Source: an uncultured Shinella sp.
GTDB lineage: Bacteria > Pseudomonadota > Alphaproteobacteria > Rhizobiales > Rhizobiaceae
Reading direction: 5' to 3'
Assembly: GCF_946479415.1 (NCBI RefSeq)
Contig: NZ_CAMLFY010000007.1
Coordinates: forward strand, 16,260-80,259
Length of the DNA: 64,000 nt
Shown: positions 57,894-64,000 of the stretch, piece by piece
Numbering within the stretch: position 1 is the first letter of the stretch
How the letters are laid out: the number at the start of each line of letters is the position of its first letter
Program-made: the position numbers and the translations under genes
Notes under the pieces: generated by a model
What the model saw: only the letters and a program-made list of their open reading frames with translations
Databases searched by the model: none
What the model was told of the DNA's origin: nothing

Positions 57894-58442
57894 ATGGCTC
57901 GCATAGGATACGCCCGCGTTAGTACCGTTGACCAAGATCTCGAAACCCAGCTCGCCAAGCTGAAGGCCGAAGGTTGCGCCATCATTCGTTCGGAGAAGGT
58001 CTCAGGCGGCAGCCGAGACGGCCGTGCAGAACTGGAAACCGTGATCGAGTTCCTGCGCCCGGGCGACGAACTGGTCGTGACCCGGCTCGACCGGCTGGGG
58101 CGCGACACGCGCGACGTGCTGAACATCGTACACGAGTGCGAGCAGCGCGGCGCGTTCGTGACCGTACTTGACCCTCACGTCACCACACGCGGCGATATGG
58201 GGCAAATGGTGCTGACTGTGCTGGGCATGGTCGCGCAGATGGAGCGCCGTTTCATCAGGGAGCGGCAGCGCGAGGGCATCGAAAAGGCCAAGCGGGAAGG
58301 CGTCTATCGCGGTGGCGTCGCCAGGATCGATCGACAGGTCGTTCTCGCCGCGCAGGCCGCTGGGACCGGTCCCGCCGAGATCGCCCGCCGGGTAGGCTGC
58401 TCCCGAATGCAAGTTTATCGTATTCTAAAACAACGGCCCTAA
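57894..58442 (+). CDS. Serine recombinase (resolvase/invertase family)
   Basis: A 182-residue small serine recombinase. The N-terminal GYARVSTVDQDLETQL contains nucleophile Ser10, followed by the SGGSRDGR stretch, VVTRLDRLGRDTRDVL, MERRFIRERQREGI and a C-terminal helix-turn-helix (GTGPAEIARRVGCSRMQVYRIL). It probably resolves cointegrates or inverts DNA. Its GC content and codon use are much higher than those of the flanking island genes, so it seems to have arrived separately, perhaps as a Tn3-type remnant; no transposase gene or terminal repeats are seen next to it. Confidence 0.9.
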   Translation: MARIGYARVSTVDQDLETQLAKLKAEGCAIIRSEKVSGGSRDGRAELETVIEFLRPGDELVVTRLDRLGRDTRDVLNIVHECEQRGAFVTVLDPHVTTRGDMGQMVLTVLGMVAQMERRFIRERQREGIEKAKREGVYRGGVARIDRQVVLAAQAAGTGPAEIARRVGCSRMQVYRILKQRP

Positions 58443-58565
58443 GTTAACAGCGCGCTCGCTTAGATAGTGTCGCAGTGGTTCTGGTCGCACCCGATATTCG
58501 GCGTTGTCTTGCACTCCCCGCGGTGAGATTGTAGTTGTAAATCACGCCTAGATTGCGAGGGATAT

Positions 58566-59621
58566 ATGCAGCGACAACCAACAACTCAAGATATTACGTG
58601 GCTCCTAGATTTAAATAGAAACGGTCAGCTGGTCTTAGATCCACCCTACCAGCGTAGAAGCGTATGGACGCCGAAAGACAGGCGCTTTTTTCTAGATACT
58701 ATCTTTAGAAATTTTCCATCACCTGCGATTTTCTTGCATAAGCAAATCTTTGATGATGGCTCCGTAAAATATAATGTAGTGGATGGAAAGCAGAGACTGC
58801 AGACCATCTTAATGTTTGTAGGTAATAAAATAAGCCTCGCTCAAGATTACGGCGACTTGAGGCTGAATGGAAAACGTTGGAAGGATCTGGATTCCGAAAT
58901 TGAGCTTAAGCATATATTCTGGAATTATCGTGTTCCTGTGGAGATGATAGACGTACCAAATGATGAATTAATCAATACTGTCTTTGATCGGCTCAACAGA
59001 AATTCAAGAAAACTAACTCCCCAAGAGCTGAGGCATGCAAAATTTGATGGGTGGCTCATTACGAAAGCAGAGTTTGAGGCTGACGCCGAATATTGGAAAG
59101 ACCTAGGTATAGCAACACGCGCTAGAAGTAAGCGCATGACTGACGTTCAATTCATATCAGAACTTCTTTGTGTTGTTCTAGAAGAGTCTCCCCTCGGCTT
59201 TGGGCAAGAGGAATTAGATGATTTTTACGCTAAGTACGACGATTTAGCTGACTTAGAGAATTTCTCTGAGCAGGAATTTATCGAGCGCTTCGAAGCAGCC
59301 AAGGCATTTATTGCCGACATGGAAAGCCACAACGGCTGTGTGAGGCGTTGGGCAAAGGGATTCGGCCACTTCTACACACTTTGGTGTGTGGTGTCGCTGA
59401 ATGCTGACTTGGGTGATCCGCAATCAGTGGCTGAGAAGTATACTAAATTTATGGGGCAAGTAGAGGAATTGTCTCGCCTTGATGCCGGAGCGCCCACCCC
59501 AGAGGGAGATGGTTATCTAAGTGCCGCCAAGTATTTCGATAACGCGCGAGGTGCAAGTACCGAAGGCCCCCAGCGGCAGGAGCGATTTGATGTATTGACC
59601 GAGGTTCTATCTTTAAAATGA
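58566..59621 (+). CDS. DUF262 (GmrSD N-terminal/ParB-like) protein
   Basis: A 351-residue protein with the DUF262 signature: LVLDPPYQRRSVW (residues about 22-34), a ParB-like pocket motif YNVVDGKQRLQTI (about 69-81), NTVFDRLNRNSRKLTPQELRHA and a helical C-terminal half. DUF262 is the N-terminal domain of GmrSD-type modification-dependent systems and other defence proteins, where it binds nucleotides. The C-terminal HNH/DUF1524 nuclease part is absent here, so it may need a partner. ATGA overlap with the RelA/SpoT-domain gene couples the two. Confidence 0.85.
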   Translation: MQRQPTTQDITWLLDLNRNGQLVLDPPYQRRSVWTPKDRRFFLDTIFRNFPSPAIFLHKQIFDDGSVKYNVVDGKQRLQTILMFVGNKISLAQDYGDLRLNGKRWKDLDSEIELKHIFWNYRVPVEMIDVPNDELINTVFDRLNRNSRKLTPQELRHAKFDGWLITKAEFEADAEYWKDLGIATRARSKRMTDVQFISELLCVVLEESPLGFGQEELDDFYAKYDDLADLENFSEQEFIERFEAAKAFIADMESHNGCVRRWAKGFGHFYTLWCVVSLNADLGDPQSVAEKYTKFMGQVEELSRLDAGAPTPEGDGYLSAAKYFDNARGASTEGPQRQERFDVLTEVLSLK

Positions 59622-60580
59622 AGGTGCAGACGTCAATTCGAGAGAAATTTTCCCAGCAAATTGAAGTGAATTCGCTTCTGAAAGCTCACATAGATAAGCT
59701 TTTTTTAGGGGTGAAAAGTCATCGCTGGCACTACGAATCTAGATTAAAGCAATTGGAGAGTTTCGCCGTAAAGGTCGAAACAGGGCGTGTTTCCGACCCC
59801 TCCCGCTTGGAGGACTTTTTGGCATGTACCTTGGTAGTGCCGAACGTTGCAGAAATGCAGTCCGCAGTAGAGCTTGTGCAAAACAATTTTCAAATAAAAG
59901 AAAGGAGGCCAGCAGACGTATCCATAACAAAAAAGAAGGCAGATACATTTCCGTTTGACGACCTTCGATTGTATTGCTGGCGGCATAATGATGGGACAAG
60001 GCCGCCGGATAGATCGGATGAGATAGTCTTTGAGGTTCAGATAAAAACATTCCTTCAGCATGCTTGGGGAATCGCGACTCACGACCTGAGTTACAAAACC
60101 GATGACGTGCGATGGGGAAAGGATCGTCTCGTCGCACATCTCAAGGCGTCGATTGAATACGCGGAACTCGCCATCCACGAAACTGCCTTGCTCTCGAAAA
60201 GCGAAATGTTAGCTCTCGCTCACGGCCCTACTATTGGAGTTGCGGAAGTTATACAGGTTCTCAAGGCGCACTGGTCTCGTACAGATTTACCCGAAAACCT
60301 CAGGTCTTTAGCGCAAACAGTATATGACGTTATTTCTATGCTTAAGATGAGTCCTGATGAGTTAGGTAAGTTGCTCGATGAAAAGTCAAAAACTGCCGGA
60401 GCCATTCCTTTAAATTTATCGCCGTACTCCGTGATTGTCGAGTTGTTGATTCATTCCCGAAAGGAGGATTTTCTTAAGAACCTGAAGAGGGCTCGTTTTC
60501 GGTTGCTATTAACGCCGGAAATGAATCTGCCTGAAGATTTTCCGCCGGACTTCCTCTCTGAAAGAGTGGTGGTCATTTAG
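59618..60580 (+). CDS. RelA/SpoT-domain nucleotide pyrophosphokinase-like protein
   Basis: A 320-residue protein with a RelA/SpoT synthetase-like domain in its first half. SRLKQLES (residues 41-48) fits the basic ATP-binding RxKxxxS motif, EDFLACTLVV (65-74) the next strand, and EVQIKTFLQHAWGIATHD (139-156) is the signature helix of ppGpp synthetases with the conserved H-D end. No hydrolase (HD) domain is seen; the second half, helical, has no recognised domain. Single-domain synthetases may make (p)ppGpp, (p)ppApp or modify RNA as toxins. It overlaps the DUF262 gene by 4 nt and its end overlaps the convergent methyltransferase by 8 nt. Confidence 0.8.
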   Translation: MKVQTSIREKFSQQIEVNSLLKAHIDKLFLGVKSHRWHYESRLKQLESFAVKVETGRVSDPSRLEDFLACTLVVPNVAEMQSAVELVQNNFQIKERRPADVSITKKKADTFPFDDLRLYCWRHNDGTRPPDRSDEIVFEVQIKTFLQHAWGIATHDLSYKTDDVRWGKDRLVAHLKASIEYAELAIHETALLSKSEMLALAHGPTIGVAEVIQVLKAHWSRTDLPENLRSLAQTVYDVISMLKMSPDELGKLLDEKSKTAGAIPLNLSPYSVIVELLIHSRKEDFLKNLKRARFRLLLTPEMNLPEDFPPDFLSERVVVI

Positions 60581-62315
60581 GCTTATTCAAGCTCATTTTA
60601 TAGGCATCCTCGATTGCCTCTTCAATGTCCGTGGCGCCATTTAAAGTCTGGATTAGGTCATCAGCGGCCGGAAGAGGGAGTATCCTGAGAAGTTTTGTGC
60701 TGATACTCACGGTTCCAGATATTTGACGGTAGCGTGCGTCCACGGCAGCGGAGTTTAACAGCAACATGAGGAGCTCAATTGGCACAAGGGGAGGGATGAG
60801 TTCCGTTTGCGTAACTACAATTGTATGGTTTTCCGATACAAAAGCACCATATCGAGAAATCAGCTCCTCGTTGATAACGCCGGCGACTAATCTTCTTGGC
60901 TGGTTTCTGTTTGTCGTGCGCTGCAGAATTAACGACTTGGATGTAATGAGCGCCTGACTGCCTGAAGTGACACGGACACAGGAGATGCTATTTTTAGCAA
61001 ATCCCGATCTCGCAGGTCCCGGTGAGAGTTCGATAGGTTGGCCAGCTTTTACGTTGTGCGCCCATATTAGCGGCACCTCGTGCTCATTAGGCTCCTCGCG
61101 GGTAGCAAGTCGGTCATGTGATCTATTCCAGACAAAATACCCTGATCGCACAATGTATCCGTAACCTGTTAGGTTCGCTAACCCGCGATCAAGGTATGAT
61201 GTTGATTGATTTGGATTCTGATTAATATTATGTCTGGGTATGATAAAGATTGATTGTTTATCTCTTGGTAATATCTCGATTCTTCCAAGTTCTCTTACGT
61301 TGCCATCTTCGTTCACTGAGAAAGCCTTGGGTGTGTTTTTCATTTTGTTTTTTGAATTCTTTTTCCTAAGGAATATTACGCACGTATCTTGTGTGACGTC
61401 GAGAAATACCTCTGTCCTTTTTTCAATGAAATCTATCTCTAAAATTTCAGACTCTCGCATAATATAATCGCGAAGCTCTTCAAAATACGGCCCAGCCGTA
61501 AAGCTCGTTGGTATAATTAGAGCTGCTATGCCGTTATTTTTCAGATTCTCCAGTGCAACAGATACGAACAGGGCGTATGTATTTACGTGGCCATCCTTTA
61601 TAACGTTTCTCCAGCGAGTTATCAGGTTTTTTGAAGGTCTGAATACTCTTCCGTATGGAGGATTGCTCACAACTGCGTCGAATTTTCGGTCGAAATCCTG
61701 TTTGAGAGAGTTTCCCTGAGAAACAATACGGTTTTTAGATTTTCCTAAGGCGTCTAATTCTGGTGAGAGCACGTCATCAATCATGCGTTGAGAAAGGCGA
61801 GCGAGGCTTGGCTCGATTTCGATGCCTCTTACAAGGGAATTGACCCTTCTCACTACCTCCTCAGGGGCAGCACGGGATTTTCTGGCTGCCTCTGCAATTC
61901 GTTGAGAAATTGGAACGAGGAACGCTGCTCCCCCGCACGCAGGGTCGAGTATTGAATGTGTGGAGAAATCCACTCCGTAATCGGCAAGGCGATCTAGGAC
62001 GTACTCTGAGAGATGGGGTGGCGTAAAAAATGCAGCCAGCCGTTGACGGCGTTCTTTCGGCATCAAGAGCATATACAAAGCGCCGATGAGATAGTGCTTT
62101 TCCTGTATGCTCGCATTCAGAAGCTGGCGCCTTAGCTCTTCATCTGGAACGTCGATCAAATCCCCTGACAGAATCCTAACGCACGCATGGTATCGAAAAT
62201 CCCTTTGTTGTGCGTACTTGTTCTGAATGTCGAATGCGGTCAAACGGAGCGCATTGGTGATGTTCGCCGAATTATAGATTTTTCTTATATTTGGCGCTGC
62301 GACGGCTTCGATCAT
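60573..62315 (-). CDS. N6-adenine DNA methyltransferase
   Basis: A 580-residue SAM-dependent DNA methyltransferase. FFTPPHLSEYVLDRL begins the fold; motif I DPACGGAAFLVP is at 124-135 and the catalytic motif IV NPPY at 218-221 (N6-adenine type). The C-terminal half (from about SVNEDGNVREL) is a target-recognition-type region with GLANLTGYGYIVRSGYFVW. It resembles Eco57I/TaqI-like methyltransferases that lack a restriction domain. There is no separate restriction gene, so it may be orphan, or the modification arm of a system with the DUF262 pair. It is AT-rich and ends 8 nt into the RelA/SpoT-domain gene. Confidence 0.85.
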   Translation of the reverse strand: MIEAVAAPNIRKIYNSANITNALRLTAFDIQNKYAQQRDFRYHACVRILSGDLIDVPDEELRRQLLNASIQEKHYLIGALYMLLMPKERRQRLAAFFTPPHLSEYVLDRLADYGVDFSTHSILDPACGGAAFLVPISQRIAEAARKSRAAPEEVVRRVNSLVRGIEIEPSLARLSQRMIDDVLSPELDALGKSKNRIVSQGNSLKQDFDRKFDAVVSNPPYGRVFRPSKNLITRWRNVIKDGHVNTYALFVSVALENLKNNGIAALIIPTSFTAGPYFEELRDYIMRESEILEIDFIEKRTEVFLDVTQDTCVIFLRKKNSKNKMKNTPKAFSVNEDGNVRELGRIEILPRDKQSIFIIPRHNINQNPNQSTSYLDRGLANLTGYGYIVRSGYFVWNRSHDRLATREEPNEHEVPLIWAHNVKAGQPIELSPGPARSGFAKNSISCVRVTSGSQALITSKSLILQRTTNRNQPRRLVAGVINEELISRYGAFVSENHTIVVTQTELIPPLVPIELLMLLLNSAAVDARYRQISGTVSISTKLLRILPLPAADDLIQTLNGATDIEEAIEDAYKMSLNKPK

Positions 62316-62508
62316 TGTTGATATTTTTCGTTCGACGATTATGGGCGGTCTGTCGAACTTGAATAGCTCTTTTGACCCCGAAGTCGCAACGGCTCAAGAA
62401 AGCTTGATCGGCATCGGCGCGAGGAATTGCGGCCTGAAGGCGCGAGAACGTAGTTGCTGGATTTCCGGTATGTCGTTTTGCGTAATGGCAGGATGGTTGC
62501 GGTTAAGG

Positions 62509-62994
62509 TCATAAATCGCCCTCAAGAATCTCGTTCGCCTGCAATTCTTCTTCGGTGGCCAATCGCCCGCCGCGCCTTCCAAGGCGCTCCATTTCCTGCA
62601 GAACAACGGGGTTGGGGCCGAGCAGCATGACATGATAGACGAGAGCGTCGGAAATCCCGAACCCAACTGCTTGGCAATCGTCTATCGTCGGGTCGAGACC
62701 GCGGGCAAAGTTGCCCACCGCCTGTGCGTTCGTTCGGCTCACCTTCATCACCCGATCCCACAAGGCTGGCGTTCCCTCCGAGAAGCGAAACGCCAGTTTG
62801 TCGAGGGTGACAAGGACATCGGGCGCATAGTAGCAGGTATTCTCCGTTGCCTCGGCCAGAGCCACCCCGAACCCTACTCTTTCCATGGCGGGAAGAGACT
62901 GCCCCGTACTGGGTGTGGCGGAGAAGAGTGCAAGTATGAACAGAGATAGGCCAAAAAGCGCTCGCATTGGTTCGGCTCCGGATTTTCTCGACAT
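62509..62994 (-). CDS. Small exported protein of unknown function
   Basis: A 161-residue protein starting MSRKSGAEP with AAAGGGGA upstream; a later start (MRALFGLSLF) is possible. A signal peptide (about residues 10-33: MRALFGLSLFILALFSATPSTG) leads to a mature part with NTCYYAPDVLVTLDKLAFRF and LDPTIDDCQAVGFGISDALVYH, including two cysteines that may pair. I do not recognise a family. GC content is higher than in the island core. It is in the same orientation as the two following small envelope-protein genes and is closely spaced with them. Confidence 0.65.
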   Translation of the reverse strand: MSRKSGAEPMRALFGLSLFILALFSATPSTGQSLPAMERVGFGVALAEATENTCYYAPDVLVTLDKLAFRFSEGTPALWDRVMKVSRTNAQAVGNFARGLDPTIDDCQAVGFGISDALVYHVMLLGPNPVVLQEMERLGRRGGRLATEEELQANEILEGDL

Positions 62995-63031
62995 CAGCGT
63001 CCCCTTTGGTTCAGCTGGAAGAGTGGGGCGC

Positions 63032-63547
63032 CTATTGCGCGTCGCATTTGATCTCGACGCTATTTGAGAACTCCCTTTTGACGGAATCGATATCGGCGAA
63101 GCCGAGAGTGCCCGTGTCGATGTTGATGGCGGCAAAGCGCTCTCTACCGGCCAGCATGCTCAGGTATTCCGGCATCTTCTGCGCCATGACCTGCTCCTCC
63201 TGCGCGGTCGTCAGTTTCTCACCGCTCTCCGTGAGGCCAGCCAGATACAGCGCCGGCAGGAATTTGGTCAGCGACACGAAATAGGTCCGGTTCGATTCTG
63301 ACTTCGTATCCTGCCTGTCGATGATCATGGGCCGGTCGTTGAGGAACCATAGCTCTGGATCCGGGTGAACCTCGCTGACGATCGAGAACTCCGGCGGGTA
63401 ATATTCGCGGACCTTGGCGCCGAATATCTGATTGATGTTCATCTTGCAGATATGAACGAAGCGGTCGTCCGCCTCGCTCATACCGGGGGCGAGCAGTAGG
63501 GCGGCAGCGATGAGGGCGGCTGAGGCCAAGATCGTGTTGTAGCGCAT
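63032..63547 (-). CDS. Small periplasmic protein of unknown function
   Basis: A 171-residue protein with a signal peptide (MRYNTILASAALIAAALLLAPG, cleavage near MSEADD). The mature part has VHICKMNINQIFGAKVREYYPP, HPDPELWFLNDRPMIIDRQDTK and FAAINIDTGTLGFADIDSVK. No family is recognised and no catalytic motif is visible. It lies between two other small envelope genes (31-37 nt gaps), suggesting a three-gene operon of secreted/membrane proteins. Confidence 0.65.
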   Translation of the reverse strand: MRYNTILASAALIAAALLLAPGMSEADDRFVHICKMNINQIFGAKVREYYPPEFSIVSEVHPDPELWFLNDRPMIIDRQDTKSESNRTYFVSLTKFLPALYLAGLTESGEKLTTAQEEQVMAQKMPEYLSMLAGRERFAAINIDTGTLGFADIDSVKREFSNSVEIKCDAQ

Positions 63548-63578
63548 GGTTTTGTCTCTGCTTTGAAGATGACGCCCG

Positions 63579-63938
63579 TCAGAAGCTCGAAGGCGAGCCA
63601 GCGGCGGTCGCGACCTTCTTCCGGCCCGAGCGCCAAGCGAAGAATGCCATGGCGGCCATGCCGAGGGAGACGAAGCCCCAAATCTGAAGGTCCGGGAACT
63701 CGGCAGACCCGGCAAAGGCGATCAACCCGGCCAGCGTGAAGGTGACGGCGGAGACGATCGGCAGGCCGAAGGCGAAGGCTCCGCCGACGAAGAGCAGCAG
63801 GCCCGCCAGAATGCCGAGCGCGCCAGCGTCGCCGCCTGCCTCGTTGCCGATCATATGGGAGGCTGTTCCGACGGTGCAGGATTGCAGCAGGACGAGAAGG
63901 CCGAGCATGAGGCCGATGATGCCGATTGCGATTTTCAT
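63579..63938 (-). CDS. Small membrane protein of unknown function
   Basis: A 119-residue protein with a hydrophobic N terminus (IAIGIIGLMLGLLVLLQSC, residues about 4-22), followed by further hydrophobic segments (LGILAGLLLFVGGAFAFGLP; VSAVTFTLAGLIAFAG; IWGFVSLGMAAMAFFAW) and a basic tail RSGRKKVATAAG. Cysteine 21 in LQSC could be a lipobox-like site, although the following membrane helices make a multi-pass protein more likely. Unknown function; first gene of a possible operon with the two preceding small genes. Confidence 0.6.
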   Translation of the reverse strand: MKIAIGIIGLMLGLLVLLQSCTVGTASHMIGNEAGGDAGALGILAGLLLFVGGAFAFGLPIVSAVTFTLAGLIAFAGSAEFPDLQIWGFVSLGMAAMAFFAWRSGRKKVATAAGSPSSF

Positions 63939-63952
63939 GGGATGTCTGTTGG

Positions 63953-63998
63953 TTTCCGCGCAGAACTGAGCCGGTTTTTCCACCGAGAAGTGAGCCAC
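63953..63998. repeat. Imperfect direct repeats resembling an IS21-family end
   Basis: Two 22-bp units offset by 24 bp, at 63953-63974 and 63977-63998, agree at about 16 of 22 positions; on the minus strand they read GTGGCTCACTTCTCGG-type and CCGGCTCAGTTCTGCG-type, each ending GGAAA. Tandem GGCTCA...GGAAA units are typical of the multiple terminal repeats of IS21-family insertion sequences. The element itself would lie beyond the window edge. Confidence 0.4.
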
Positions 63999-64000
63999 CT

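Larger units (their letters stand above)
54834..62400. other. Putative genomic island downstream of tRNA-Ser
   Basis: From just after the tRNA 3' end the base composition falls visibly and codons become A/T-rich, in contrast with the GC-rich flanks; the genes are accessory (kinase-like, phosphoribosyltransferase-like, serine resolvase, DUF262, RelA/SpoT-domain, DNA methyltransferase). No tyrosine integrase and no second copy of the tRNA 3' end were found in the window, so the right edge is uncertain. Only the resolvase gene inside is GC-rich, implying a separate origin. The 54834-55124 stretch before the first gene holds no gene that I see. Confidence 0.6.

Noticed and set aside
62394..62525. 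44-codon minus-strand frame (43-residue product, TTG start) after the 62509 gene with a protein-like composition
   Set aside because: No ribosome site, no family match and it overlaps the stop of the better-supported gene; it might be a relic of a longer gene or chance.
54834..64000. Second copy of the tRNA-Ser 3' end as right attachment site
   Set aside because: The T-loop/acceptor sequence was looked for by eye in the remaining window and not found.

Overview
The window reads as a chromosomal segment of an alphaproteobacterium of the order Hyphomicrobiales (Rhizobiales), most likely family Rhizobiaceae. Support: the rsmG-parA-parB-holA-lptE-leuS order next to an origin-proximal centromere, a TrcR (DUF1013) regulator, the very large NAD-glutamate dehydrogenase, the obgE/proBA/nadD/rsfS/rlmH/envC/ctpA/rppH run, an Irr-type iron box before bfd-bfr, and high GC with strong GC3 bias. 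The genus (Rhizobium, Agrobacterium, Shinella, Ensifer or relative) cannot be fixed from what is seen.

Layout. 0-3.4 kb: end of the rsmG operon, the parAB segregation genes and holA. Three near-perfect parS sites (about 26, 9193 and 13037) surround this locus, two of them inside genes. 3.4-20.5 kb: lptE-leuS, yggS, two acyl-CoA synthetases (propionyl- and acetyl-type) either side of trcR, an SDHAF4-like gene, htpX-rsmB-heparinase family gene, purH and an MFS permease. 20.5-36.5 kb: NAD-glutamate dehydrogenase, pdxY, beta-carbonic anhydrase, a lytic transglycosylase, asd, an MFS permease with a large inserted domain, a PAP2 phosphatase, the leuD-ridA-leuB leucine cluster and a CitE-like lyase. 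36.5-41.5 kb: a zincin-like protein, the iron-storage pair bfd-bfr and an orphan RTX protein. 41.5-54.4 kb: a dense minus-strand housekeeping run from rplU-rpmA through acetyltransferases, obgE, proBA, nadD, rsfS, rlmH, envC-like and ctpA to rppH.

After a tRNA-Ser(CGA) gene at 54.74-54.83 kb the character changes: sequence becomes visibly AT-richer, codon use is atypical and genes look accessory (to about 62.4 kb). This island holds two compact modules separated by a GC-rich serine resolvase. Module A is a thymidylate-kinase-like protein with a small unknown partner, facing a P-loop kinase-like protein and a membrane-anchored phosphoribosyltransferase-like protein. Module B is a DUF262 protein translationally coupled to a RelA/SpoT-domain nucleotide pyrophosphokinase-like protein, facing an N6-adenine DNA methyltransferase. 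Both resemble conflict or defence cassettes; module B (DUF262 plus alarmone-synthetase-like protein plus modification enzyme) is the best candidate here for an undescribed system. The last 1.6 kb carries three small exported or membrane proteins of unknown function and ends in imperfect repeats resembling an IS21-family terminus.

No CRISPR array, rRNA or complete transposon was seen. All calls are from reading the sequence; nothing was searched against a database.
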